Part shown: positions 1-7,578 of the stretch, in pieces | How positions within the stretch are numbered: the first letter of the stretch is position 1 | How the letters are laid out: each line of letters starts with the position of its first letter | Assembly: GCA_964472675.1 (NCBI GenBank) | Contig: CAYYLO010000014.1 | Coordinates: 1-25,893, forward strand | Reading direction: 5' to 3' | Origin: 01-FULL-43-15b sp964472675 | Lineage (GTDB): Bacteria; Patescibacteriota; Microgenomatia; UBA8517; UBA10165 | DNA: 25,893 nucleotides | The notes under the pieces: generated by a model | The model's database searches: none | The model's input: the letters and a program-made list of their open reading frames with translations, nothing else | Told to the model about the DNA's origin: nothing | Program-made: the position numbers and the translations under genes

Positions 1-31
1 AGAATAAGAGGCAGGGGTAATAATCATAGAT

Positions 32-45
32 GCTCCTATAGGAGC
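32..45. repeat. 14-bp perfect palindrome at the stop codon of the first gene
   Basis: GCTCCTATAGGAGC reads the same on both strands. It contains the TAG stop (minus strand, 36-38) of the 36-659 gene. It could form a short stem or be a junction left by a rearrangement. There is no T-run beside it, so it is not a convincing terminator. Confidence 0.45.
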
Positions 46-659
46 TTTCTTCCCTCAAGATCGGTGGGGTTAGTTACTGATCCATAAGTTGAGCCTGTAC
101 CATATACATCACCTCCTTTTCCTCCATAGCTACCACCACCATAACTGCTGCCTGCTCCAGGTCCATAACCTGCAGAGAAACCTTTAGATGTTACATTAAT
201 AGTTCCAGCTACAGTAATATCCGCAGCAGAGAAGTTGATGTTATAGAGATTAGTGGTGGTGTTGGCTGTGTGGGTAAGGGTGCCGCCGCTGTTTATGGTT
301 AGGGTACCTGTGAGAACTTGTTGGACTTTATTGTTTTGGGTTAAAGTCCCGGCATTGTTGATTGTGATTGATCCTCCTGAGGTAATGTTATTGGTTAGAG
401 TTAAGGAAGTAGTATTAGTCTCGCTGCCAATAGTCAGGGTAGAGAAGGAGATATTAGAAGAGGTAGTAACTGCTGCATTATCAATAGTCACATCATCTGA
501 TGAGGTAGGGACACTGTCATTGCTCCAATTAGTATTAGTATTCCATGACCCTGATGACCCTCCATCCCAGGTGACTGTGGCTGCTAAAGCTTTTTGGGGA
601 AGAATAAGGAATAAAGAATGATGGGAGTTAGAATTATGAATAATGAATAATGGTTTCAT
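36..659 (-). CDS. Secreted glycine/threonine/asparagine-rich surface protein, probably truncated
   Basis: 207 residues. The mature part starts after an AlaLeuAlaAla-type cleavage site (about residue 27) with TVTWDGG, then a W-N-W-rich stretch and PTSSDDVTID. This opening is common in large secreted beta-helical repeat proteins of CPR bacteria and related groups. Residues 60-160 are Thr/Asn/Ser-rich beta-repeat sequence. Residues 165-200 are Gly/Tyr-rich and end in NPTDL. In such proteins I would expect a glycine-rich run and more beta-helix after this point, but the frame stops after six more residues (EGRKLL), inside a perfect palindrome at 32-45. The protein therefore looks truncated or frameshifted. 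The ATG at 659 is the first start after an in-frame TAA four codons upstream. The signal peptide is odd: His/Asn-rich, with one Lys, and encoded by AT-rich repeat DNA. The function is not known; a cell-surface or adhesive role is inference. Confidence 0.6.
   Translation of the reverse strand: MKPLFIIHNSNSHHSLFLILPQKALAATVTWDGGSSGSWNTNTNWSNDSVPTSSDDVTIDNAAVTTSSNISFSTLTIGSETNTTSLTLTNNITSGGSITINNAGTLTQNNKVQQVLTGTLTINSGGTLTHTANTTTNLYNINFSAADITVAGTINVTSKGFSAGYGPGAGSSYGGGSYGGKGGDVYGTGSTYGSVTNPTDLEGRKLL
605..653. repeat. AT-rich short-word repeat overlapping the 5' end of the 36-659 gene
   Basis: This stretch is made of words such as GAATAA, AAAGAATG and GAATTATGAATAATG. The 16-base word AGAATTATGAATAATG (630-645) recurs as its reverse complement near 776-791, so the two blocks flank the 660-773 spacer as an inverted pair. 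On the minus strand this block encodes most of the signal peptide of the 36-659 gene. Confidence 0.6.
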
Positions 660-773
660 TTTAAGATCTTATTTTTAGAACTTTTGATTAAAGCGCTTAA
701 TAATTTGTGGATTGTTAATGTTAACTGATGTGCTTCTTTCCAGGTATTCAGATCGGTAAAATATTGAATTTTT

Positions 774-812
774 CCATTATTCATAATTCTTAATTCTTCA
801 TTCTTCATTCAT
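774..812. repeat. AT-rich short-word repeat in the intergenic gap
   Basis: Tandem-like ATTCTT/ATTCAT words (TTAATTCTTCATTCTTCATT). It is the inverted partner of the block at 605-653. It lies between the end of the DUF2341/LamG gene (reading extended to 815) and the next gene on the minus strand. No gene is seen in 660-814. Confidence 0.6.
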
Positions 813-814
813 AA

Positions 815-893
815 CTACGGCATGAGCCAGATACCGACGTCGTCGGCATAGAAAGAATAAGAGGCTGCAGTGCCTGATTCTAAAAAGATATTA
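815..893 (-). pseudogene. Out-of-frame C-terminal remnant of the DUF2341/LamG surface protein
   Basis: The main reading frame stops at 891 straight after SGWYDFP. Reading on in the neighbouring frame gives a natural continuation, LNIFLESGTAASYSFY followed by ADDVGIWLMP, ending at TAG (815-817). The pattern of a GWY strand followed by ESGTAA-YSFYADDV fits the last strands of a carbohydrate-binding-like (CBM_4_9-type) jelly roll. Removing one base from the GGG tract at 895-897 (plus strand) joins the two frames as WYDF-LNIFLES. The sequence therefore shows a one-base frameshift; whether it is natural or a sequencing or assembly error cannot be decided here. Confidence 0.7.
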
Positions 894-3263
894 AGGGAAG
901 TCATACCAGCCAGAAGGGATAGTGACATCTGTTGTCAAAAGCTGCCAGGCAGAAGAAGTTGTACCAAGCGTTGCTAAATTGGTGGAAGCAGTGACGTTTC
1001 TAACTCTAAGGTTGCCTCTGTTTGTTCCATCAGATTTAACATAAGCTGATATTTTGTATCTTTGGCCGGCAGAAACAGTAAGATTTGAAGTTAAAGTAAT
1101 ACCTTTTGATGCTGCTGTGACTGTAATCTTTTGGGTTCTGGTGTCAGCTAAGATGTTGGCAGTTTCGCCGTCTGCCAGAGTGGGAGAACCAGATCCAGAC
1201 CAGGAAGTCGGGGTACCGCTTGATGCTGTCTCCATGGTGCCATTGGAAGCTAGTTGTCCGGTAGTCCAATCCATACTTGTTCCACCGCTTGAGTTAGAGG
1301 GTAGCAAGTTGCCATTATCATTCATCGTGGCATAAAACAACCTTTGATTCGGTTCTATTAAAGTAGCAGCAGATCCAACTCCTCCGTTGTATAAAGAAAC
1401 CATCTGTCCTGCCTGGAAGTTAGTAGCGCTGGCATGGGTGGCCGGGGCATTAACCGTAGTTAGAGAAGTAGCAGAGGCAACAGTGTTAACAGTATAAACT
1501 GCATTATCGCCGCTTAAAGTTAAGCTGTCCTGGTATCCGTTTTGAGACAGCGTTAAAAAGCTGGTGGAAGTACCGGTAATAGTGGTTCCTGAGGTGGTAA
1601 CTGTTCCGCCTTCGGGTTGGCGAAGCGGATAAGCTGTAATAATAAAATCATCAAAAGTGCCCTGGCCGCTGTTTTGGTTATTTTGGTCAGCTCCGATATA
1701 GTTGATAGTTTGGGGGGTTTGGGCAGTAATGGCTCCGGTGGTATATTGGACAATAGCCGAGTTGTTAACTTTAATTTGTAAATAAGGGGAATTGTCTACA
1801 TCCCAGGTTAAAGCAATATAGTTCCAGCTGCCTGAGGCAAAAGTCTGGCCAGCAGAGGAGACTTTGACAGTAGTATAGTTAGAACCATTCCAATAACCAA
1901 AATCAAATGCATCAGTGCTGTTGTTGTAGGTTAATTTCAATAAAGACGGGAATTCCAGCAATACATGGTCAAGCGAATTATCATAGGCAAAGTCCGGCTT
2001 AAACCAAAAAGAAATTGAACCCTGGTTGCCATCAATAGTAGAGTAGCGGTTCCCTGAAACCTGGGTACCCCTGGGGAAGCTAAGGGAATTAGACGCGCCG
2101 TTGGCAGTCTGGGTACCGTTTATCTTAACTCCCTGGCTAATGATCCCGTTTACATAATCTAGCGTAGAGGAGAGAAAAGTAATCACATCATCAGTCCCGT
2201 CAAAATTTAAGGACTGACCAATCTTTCCCACTAATCCATTACTCCAGGCAGTAGTGGTGGCAGTCTGGGTACCGGTTGGGCCAATTGAGGCAATACCGTT
2301 AATACTATTACCAGAGGCATCATAGGCAGCAGATCCAACACCTTCACTTAATGTCCAATAACCACCCAGGTTTGATAGGGCAGTAAACGGCCCTGATTTA
2401 GAATTAGAGGTAGCATTGGGATTACCATAATACACATAAAAAGTAGTAGCATTGGTAGTTAACGAATCTAATATGACCCAAACAGCTGTGGCTCTGCTGC
2501 CGCACCCGGCTGCCAGATAATAAGAAAGCACCTTACCGCTGGCATTGGTAAACCTCAAATCTGCACAATTTGCCTGTAACTTATTGGCAGTGATCATAGT
2601 GGCAGTATCAATATTAAGGACATATTGGATGTTGGTTTGAGCAGTGCCGGTGTTAGTGATAGTTATAGCCTGCCTGAATTTCCAGTTATTGTTGTACCAG
2701 GCTGCAGAGGCTTTTGATGCAAAAAGAAGGGAATTTACTGCAAAGACTAACGCGGTCACAACAACGCACGCCAGAGTTAAATAGTAGTATTGTTTTTGTT
2801 TGTAGGGTAAGTACCGCCAGAAGAAAACTTTCCTCAATGGCCTTGTCATCACGGTGAATGCGGGGATCCAAAAAATGTCATTCACGCGTAGGCGGGAATC
2901 TATATAGGTATTTTTGGATCCCCATCTGCATGGGGACGACAAGTCGTTTTTGGATTCCTGCTTCCGCAGGAATAACGATGTTTTGCGCGCAATGAATTGC
3001 GCTAGTGCGAGAAGGAGGGAAGCTGCCTTTCCCAAAATCCAATCCGTTCCCCAACCAAGAAAAATAAGAAGCTTGAGGATAAAGCGCGTCATTCTGAGCA
3101 AAGCGAAGAATCTCTCGCGTATGCGAGGGGACGCCAACGAGTGGAGAGATCCTTCGGCCAGTCGCCTCAGGATGGCAGAGGAGCGGCGAAAACTAAAAAT
3201 TAGTCTTTGTGCATGGCGGATGTTCATCAGTACAAATAATGATACTATATTTCTTAGTGTCAT
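891..3263 (-). CDS. DUF2341/LamG-domain membrane-anchored surface protein (frameshifted at its C-terminus)
   Basis: 790 residues in the intact frame. A hydrophobic helix at about 60-93 and a second at about 160-183, ending FASKASAA, look like membrane or signal segments. A DUF2341-type domain follows (189-285, opening WYNNNWKFRQAITI). Next is the start of a LamG/concanavalin-like fold (300-360, YWTLSEG and LNFDGTDD), then a second, more complete LamG unit (370-550, with GSISFWFKP and GSWNYIALTWD), and a Thr/Ser-rich stretch. A CBM_4_9-like jelly roll (about 665 to the end) is cut by a frameshift at 895-897. Residues 29-59 and 96-140 are encoded by dispersed repeat elements. Start choice is open: ATG at 3263 (longest), an ATG at residue 58, or ATG at 2849 (residue 139, just before the second hydrophobic helix). 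Residues 60-95 look truly coding, which favours an upstream start. The role is probably binding surface carbohydrate, by family inference. Confidence 0.65.
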   Translation of the reverse strand: MTLRNIVSLFVLMNIRHAQRLIFSFRRSSAILRRLAEGSLHSLASPRIRERFFALLRMTRFILKLLIFLGWGTDWILGKAASLLLALAQFIARKTSLFLRKQESKNDLSSPCRWGSKNTYIDSRLRVNDIFWIPAFTVMTRPLRKVFFWRYLPYKQKQYYYLTLACVVVTALVFAVNSLLFASKASAAWYNNNWKFRQAITITNTGTAQTNIQYVLNIDTATMITANKLQANCADLRFTNASGKVLSYYLAAGCGSRATAVWVILDSLTTNATTFYVYYGNPNATSNSKSGPFTALSNLGGYWTLSEGVGSAAYDASGNSINGIASIGPTGTQTATTTAWSNGLVGKIGQSLNFDGTDDVITFLSSTLDYVNGIISQGVKINGTQTANGASNSLSFPRGTQVSGNRYSTIDGNQGSISFWFKPDFAYDNSLDHVLLEFPSLLKLTYNNSTDAFDFGYWNGSNYTTVKVSSAGQTFASGSWNYIALTWDVDNSPYLQIKVNNSAIVQYTTGAITAQTPQTINYIGADQNNQNSGQGTFDDFIITAYPLRQPEGGTVTTSGTTITGTSTSFLTLSQNGYQDSLTLSGDNAVYTVNTVASATSLTTVNAPATHASATNFQAGQMVSLYNGGVGSAATLIEPNQRLFYATMNDNGNLLPSNSSGGTSMDWTTGQLASNGTMETASSGTPTSWSGSGSPTLADGETANILADTRTQKITVTAASKGITLTSNLTVSAGQRYKISAYVKSDGTNRGNLRVRNVTASTNLATLGTTSSAWQLLTTDVTIPSGWYDFP
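2845..2978. repeat. Cluster of dispersed short inverted-repeat elements inside a coding region
   Basis: At least three adjoining hairpin units, one beginning TGTCATTCACGCG at 2876. Others contain CCCCAT-CTGC-ATGGGG and TCCTGC-TTCC-GCAGGA stems. On the minus strand they are read in frame as residues about 96-140 of the surface protein (RKQESKND, IDSRLRVND, WIPAFTVMT). Peptides of this type are the usual translation of a widespread intergenic repeat, so this is repeat-derived protein sequence. Confidence 0.75.
3087..3177. repeat. Dispersed repeat element (GTCATTCTGAG...CTCAGGATGGCA) inside a coding region
   Basis: The ends are partly inverted (CTGAG and CTCAG) and resemble the TGTCATTC...GAATGACA family elsewhere in the window. 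The internal words CGAAGAATCTCTCGC and GAGATCCTTCGG are those of a common dispersed bacterial repeat. On the minus strand it encodes residues about 29-59 of the surface protein (RRLAEGSLHS, ERFFALLRMT). If that gene really starts at 2849, this element is simply intergenic between the divergent surface gene and ftsI. Confidence 0.75.
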
Positions 3264-5083
3264 GTCCCATACCCATTCTTCTTATTTCTAAAAAATCAGG
3301 CGTTGTTCCCGCATTTCGCGCAAAGCTTTTGTTTACTATTTTTTTTCTGACCACAGGGCTTATCATATTCCGCCTTTTTAGTTGGCAGGTTCTCCATGGA
3401 GAGGAGTTGCAACGAGTGGGTAGTTTACAGCAAAAATCCTCTACTACCCAGGGAGCCAGCCGCGGCGCAATATTGGCTTCAGACGGGTTCCCCTTGTCAG
3501 TAGCTTCGGCCGGTTGGGTTGTGTGGGCAGACCCTGGAAAAGTTGAAAGGCCTAAAGAAATTGCTGAAAAACTTGCTCCGCTAACTTTGGAGAAAGAGGT
3601 AGCAGTAGAGGAAGAGTCTACAGAAAGCGCTCAAGTTGCAATGGATGAACAAAAAGAAAAGCACGAAAAAGAGAGGTTGGAGAAAGAAAAGAACCGGTTA
3701 TTTGACCTTATGACACGGAAAGGCGCCTGGGTTCCTTTAAAGCACAAAATTGATACCAACACAAAGCGGAAAATACAAGACTTAGATATTGCCGGAATTA
3801 ACTTTGACCCCGAGGAAAGGCGGACTTATCCTGAGGCTTCAATGGCAGCACACATTTTAGGTTTTGTAGGCAAGGATGAAGCAGGTAATGATAAAGGATA
3901 TTTTGGTTTGGAGGGAAAGTACGACACAGCCTTGTCCGGCGTGGGGGGAGAGAAAGCTTACGAAAGGGATGCGTTGGGGAACCCTATTCTGGGGGGTTTA
4001 AGCCGGAAGGTTGAAGCGCTGGATGGTGTTAGCCTAAAAACCCATATTGACCGCACGATTCAATATTTGGCCGAAAAGCATCTTAAGCTTGGAATTGAAA
4101 AATATGGCGCGTCAAGTGGCTCAATAACCATAATGCGTCCTTCCGACGGGGCAATTTTGGCCCTTTCCGCTTTGCCAAACTACTCGCCTTCTGCCTTTTA
4201 TCAATACAAGGGGGAACTTTATATTAACCCAGTAATTTCACAAACTTTTGAGCCGGGTTCGATTTTTAAAGTTATTGTTATGGCCGCAGCGCTGGATAGC
4301 GGGACCGTAAAATTGGAAGACCGGTGTGGGCAGTGTTCAGGCCCGGTAAAAATTGGGCAATATACAATTGGGACATGGGACGGTAAATATTATCCTCAGA
4401 CTTCTCCGGCAGAAATTATTAAACATTCTGATAACACCGGAATGGTTTGGACTGCACAGCGTTTAGGGGCTGATAAACTTTATGATTATCTTGCCTCATT
4501 TGGGATAGGCGCTTTAAGCGGGATAGACCTGCAGGGAGAGACAGCGACGAGTTTGAGAAAAAAAGGTAAGTGGGGAGATATAGATTTGGCAACGACAAGC
4601 TTTGGGCAGGGAATTGCAGTTACCCCCATACAAATGGTGCGGGCAGTTTCTGCAATTGCCAATAAAGGGAGGTTGCCCACTCCGCAGGTTATAAGTAAAG
4701 TGGTTGGCAATGATTGGGAAGAGGAGGTCAGGCCGCAAATTTCAAAAGAGATAATTTCCCCAAAAACTGCCCAACAGATTACCGATATGATGATTAGCGC
4801 TGTCCAAAAGGGGGAGGCGCAATGGGCAGCTCCCAAGGGTTTTTTAGTTGCTGGCAAAACCGGAACCGCCCAAATTCCGATTGCCGGGCATTATGATCCT
4901 AAAAAAACCAACGCTTCATTTATCGGGTTTGCTCCTGCTGAAAATCCCCGGTTTGTGATGATGGTGACGCTTAAAGAGCCTGCCAGTTCTCCGTGGGCTG
5001 CAGAAACCGCGGCACCGCTTTGGTTTAACGTTGCCAGGGATTTGTTTATTTATTTGGGCGTCCAGCCGTCAAACAACGATTGA
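3209..5083 (+). CDS. ftsI: Penicillin-binding protein 2/3 family, FtsI-type D,D-transpeptidase
   Basis: Cross-links septal peptidoglycan stem peptides on the outer face of the membrane, working with FtsW. There is one N-terminal membrane helix (about 38-62). The PBP dimerisation/pedestal domain begins RGAILASDGFPL (85-96) and contains RRTYPEASMAAHILGFVG. The transpeptidase domain has all three catalytic motifs: S351-I-F-K354, S407-D-N409 and K550-T-G552 (KTGTAQ). Residues about 128-165 form a Glu/Lys-rich, probably coiled-coil insertion in the pedestal. The start is uncertain: ATG at 3209 (longest), ATG at 3239 or GTG at 3257 are all in frame, none has a good Shine-Dalgarno site, and the region before the helix is not conserved-looking. 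PASTA domains are absent. It opens the plus-strand cluster and is divergent from the surface genes. Confidence 0.93.
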   Translation: MHGGCSSVQIMILYFLVSCPIPILLISKKSGVVPAFRAKLLFTIFFLTTGLIIFRLFSWQVLHGEELQRVGSLQQKSSTTQGASRGAILASDGFPLSVASAGWVVWADPGKVERPKEIAEKLAPLTLEKEVAVEEESTESAQVAMDEQKEKHEKERLEKEKNRLFDLMTRKGAWVPLKHKIDTNTKRKIQDLDIAGINFDPEERRTYPEASMAAHILGFVGKDEAGNDKGYFGLEGKYDTALSGVGGEKAYERDALGNPILGGLSRKVEALDGVSLKTHIDRTIQYLAEKHLKLGIEKYGASSGSITIMRPSDGAILALSALPNYSPSAFYQYKGELYINPVISQTFEPGSIFKVIVMAAALDSGTVKLEDRCGQCSGPVKIGQYTIGTWDGKYYPQTSPAEIIKHSDNTGMVWTAQRLGADKLYDYLASFGIGALSGIDLQGETATSLRKKGKWGDIDLATTSFGQGIAVTPIQMVRAVSAIANKGRLPTPQVISKVVGNDWEEEVRPQISKEIISPKTAQQITDMMISAVQKGEAQWAAPKGFLVAGKTGTAQIPIAGHYDPKKTNASFIGFAPAENPRFVMMVTLKEPASSPWAAETAAPLWFNVARDLFIYLGVQPSNND

Positions 5084-5087
5084 ACTA

Positions 5088-5117
5088 TTGACATGCTACT
5101 TTTGGCGGGACTATAGT
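5088..5117 (+). promoter_or_regulatory. Strong sigma70-type promoter, probably giving a leaderless mRNA
   Basis: TTGACA (5088-5093) and TATAGT (5112-5117) are separated by 18 bases. Transcription would start near 5124-5125, only two or three bases before the ATG at 5127. No Shine-Dalgarno site is present. This marks the start of a separate transcription unit for the three-gene block after ftsI. Confidence 0.65.
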
Positions 5118-5126
5118 TAATTTAAC

Positions 5127-7577
5127 ATGTCTGAATCATCTGCTCCTGGTCTACCGTTTAGCCGTGTAGATTTGCAACCTGTGGTTGTGCCTCCCGCGAT
5201 TGATACCGGGCAAAAGCGCCCCGATTTAACTCCCGACAGAAAACCACAAGCCTTGAGTACCAGAATGCCGGAGCGGGTAAAACAAATATCTGCGATTGCA
5301 GAAAGTCCAACGGATGGCCAAATTTTGCAAGTTGCAAGAAAACTTCTTACCGAAGGGATTCAACCTGCTGCTGCCAAAGCTGAAGCGCGCCGTACATTTG
5401 AGAATTTCCATACTTTACTTGACGAACAATCTCAAGCGGAGCAGGCGGTAAAATTGGCCAGGGGCGAGGCCCTTAGGGCTTCCAGGGCGGACTTTGCTGC
5501 CAAAAAAGAAGCTCTGCACGCGGCAATTGGTCAAAGGGATCAGGCAAGGCAAACGGTAAGAACTTCCGCTGATTGGTTTAAGGACACGGGTATTCAGGTT
5601 GATCCATCGCAACGTCCTTTAACGGGCGGGGAAGTTTCCAGCAAACAAGCGGCCGAATTTGGATATGATGCTGCTAAAAAGGTATCTGAGGCTCAGGCTG
5701 CAGCCAGCGCGGGAGTGGAAAAAGGACGACAGACATGGATTCGTGGTGTCGAGGCTGGCCGCAATAGTTTGTCAAATGTGGTCGAGGGAACAAGGTCTGT
5801 GTTTGATTTGGCATGGAATGCGGCCAAAAATGCGACCCAAGCGGCTTCAACACTTGAAGCTGCTGCGCAGTCGCGGGGCCGCGCGACACTAAGTGCTGTG
5901 GGCCAGCGTGTAAGGGGAATTTGGCAAGGTGGGAGAGAAGTTGCAGAAAGTACGGCTCAAAAGGTTACAGAAGTTTGGGAGGCTGGTACTGTTTGGGCGC
6001 AAACTAATATTGCCGGCAGAGTTGGCGCATACACTGTCAAAATGCAGGAACTTGGGCAGTCTGCCCGTGAGAAATGGGGAAATGCCAGTGGAGGGATTGT
6101 ATCTTTTGTAGAACAGCAGACACAAAGGGTGCTCGATGTTGAAAAACAGGTAGCGGGAAGGATTTCAGCAAACGTAAGCCAGGCGGTAGAAAAAGGAAAA
6201 ATTGCGCTGGGTCCTGCCTGGGAAGCAGTAGGCAGAGAGAGGCAAAGCATGAGGGAAGGCAGGGCGGTTGTTATTGATAAAATTGGTATTATTGCGACAC
6301 AGGTTTCTGATGTGGCACATCCATTTGTAGACCCGGTAATAGATAAAGGCCGTGACGCCCGCGATGCCGCAATAGGATTTGGGAAGAAGGGAATTGAGGG
6401 AGCGCAAGCTTTGGGGAGGCGTCTTGGTCAAAATGCTTCCGAGACTGGTAATGGGATATTAAGAAGTTTACAGGAACGCTATCGCGATTTGCGGGTCAGA
6501 GCTAATCAATCACGGAACCGGATGAACCTGCTTATTGGAGAAGTTACCGGCGGGGTTGGTTCCAAATTTAAATCTTTGAAGACGGAAGCAGGTTCTGTTG
6601 CGGAGCGGGGCAGGAATTTTGTTGACGGCCTTGAGGTAATCGGGGGTAAAGTGATGCTGGCGGGACGGGAGGCTGGCGGGGAAGTTCGCGAGTGGTTTGT
6701 GAATCATGCGGCGACAGCAGTAGAGACGCTAAAGGGTGTTAAAGAAGCTACAGAAAAGGGGTTGGATGCCTTGGGCAGGTATTGGGAGGCATACTCTGTT
6801 GGCAGATGGAAAGACTTAGGGTTAAGCCGTGAAGACATTAGCGACCGGATGAAACTTTTAAGGGCGGCAACTGCTGCCAGTGTTAAGAGAGCAGCAACAA
6901 TAGGCGCAACAACAGGGCTGGATGGGGTTGATCTGGCTTCACGTTTAGTTAGAGATCCTCGAGGCAGGCTTCTTATCGGAGCAGCAGCGCTTGCCTTTGG
7001 CGTTGCATCTCACCCGCAGGAAGTGCAGCATATAATAAACGGCATACAGGATGGTATACAGAACGTGCAAAATAGTGGTTTGGATATTTCAAACCTTTCC
7101 TCATTCTTTACAGGAGGAGGAGAAGTGCATGCTGGCGCGGTTACCGCTCCTGTGGATACACCAGACTTAGGTTCTCCACCGGGTGTAGTGGAAGCAGTTG
7201 CTCCCGACGTTGGCGTTGAGGCAGTTGCTGCTCCTGTTGAGGTTGAAAGTGTGATACCTCAGGATATTTTGGATGCTGTAGTTCATGGGCAGCCTGTTGA
7301 GCCTCAGGCATTACGCCTTGCCCAGGAAGTTCCAGGAGTTAACCCGACAGAGGCATTTTTGGGTATACTGAAGGGTACGTTATTTGGCAACTTAGATAAC
7401 TTTAAGTCAACTGCAGAAACTATATTGCGTGAGCCGGGTTATTCTGCTCTTTCTAAGGCAATTGCGCAAAATCAGCTAAATGCAATTGCAATTATTGAAA
7501 AGAACCCTAATATTGATCTTAACAGCCCGGATGGCTTGGCGCTTCTAAAACAAGCGGATCATTTGTGGAGGCCATAA
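5127..7577 (+). CDS. Large alanine-rich amphipathic-helical protein of unknown function
   Basis: 816 residues; I do not recognise a family. There is no signal peptide. Residues 60-150 are Ala/Gln/Arg-rich helix. Residues 196-294 show an 11-residue amphipathic pattern (GVEKGRQTWIR, GVEAGRNSLSN, VVEGTRSVFDL and weaker units), as in apolipoprotein, LEA or perilipin-type surface-binding helices. Similar Ala/Gly/Val helices continue to about 550. A short hydrophobic stretch (RLLIGAAALAFGVA, 614-627) may insert in a membrane. A Pro/Val/Ala linker (665-708) precedes a compact C-terminal domain (710-816). The start ATG sits directly behind a strong promoter. The stop is one base before the next gene, which is translated from a Shine-Dalgarno site inside this gene, so the two are co-expressed. 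A scaffold or membrane-associated partner of the ATPase downstream is inference only. Confidence 0.75.
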   Translation: MSESSAPGLPFSRVDLQPVVVPPAIDTGQKRPDLTPDRKPQALSTRMPERVKQISAIAESPTDGQILQVARKLLTEGIQPAAAKAEARRTFENFHTLLDEQSQAEQAVKLARGEALRASRADFAAKKEALHAAIGQRDQARQTVRTSADWFKDTGIQVDPSQRPLTGGEVSSKQAAEFGYDAAKKVSEAQAAASAGVEKGRQTWIRGVEAGRNSLSNVVEGTRSVFDLAWNAAKNATQAASTLEAAAQSRGRATLSAVGQRVRGIWQGGREVAESTAQKVTEVWEAGTVWAQTNIAGRVGAYTVKMQELGQSAREKWGNASGGIVSFVEQQTQRVLDVEKQVAGRISANVSQAVEKGKIALGPAWEAVGRERQSMREGRAVVIDKIGIIATQVSDVAHPFVDPVIDKGRDARDAAIGFGKKGIEGAQALGRRLGQNASETGNGILRSLQERYRDLRVRANQSRNRMNLLIGEVTGGVGSKFKSLKTEAGSVAERGRNFVDGLEVIGGKVMLAGREAGGEVREWFVNHAATAVETLKGVKEATEKGLDALGRYWEAYSVGRWKDLGLSREDISDRMKLLRAATAASVKRAATIGATTGLDGVDLASRLVRDPRGRLLIGAAALAFGVASHPQEVQHIINGIQDGIQNVQNSGLDISNLSSFFTGGGEVHAGAVTAPVDTPDLGSPPGVVEAVAPDVGVEAVAAPVEVESVIPQDILDAVVHGQPVEPQALRLAQEVPGVNPTEAFLGILKGTLFGNLDNFKSTAETILREPGYSALSKAIAQNQLNAIAIIEKNPNIDLNSPDGLALLKQADHLWRP
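7567..7571 (+). promoter_or_regulatory. Strong Shine-Dalgarno site (GGAGG) for the small downstream gene
   Basis: GGAGG lies 7 bases before the ATG at 7579 and within the last codons of the 816-residue gene. It is one of only two clear Shine-Dalgarno sites in the window and implies coupled translation of an internal cistron. Confidence 0.7.
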
Positions 7578-7578
7578 T

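Noticed and set aside
253..621. Open frame of 122 codons on the plus strand
   Set aside because: Antisense shadow of the Thr/Asn-rich surface gene; Val/Leu-rich with no domain and no start signal.
2914..3291. Open frame of 125 codons on the plus strand
   Set aside because: Made almost entirely of the dispersed repeats on the opposite strand and overlaps ftsI; its peptide is the usual translation of such repeats.
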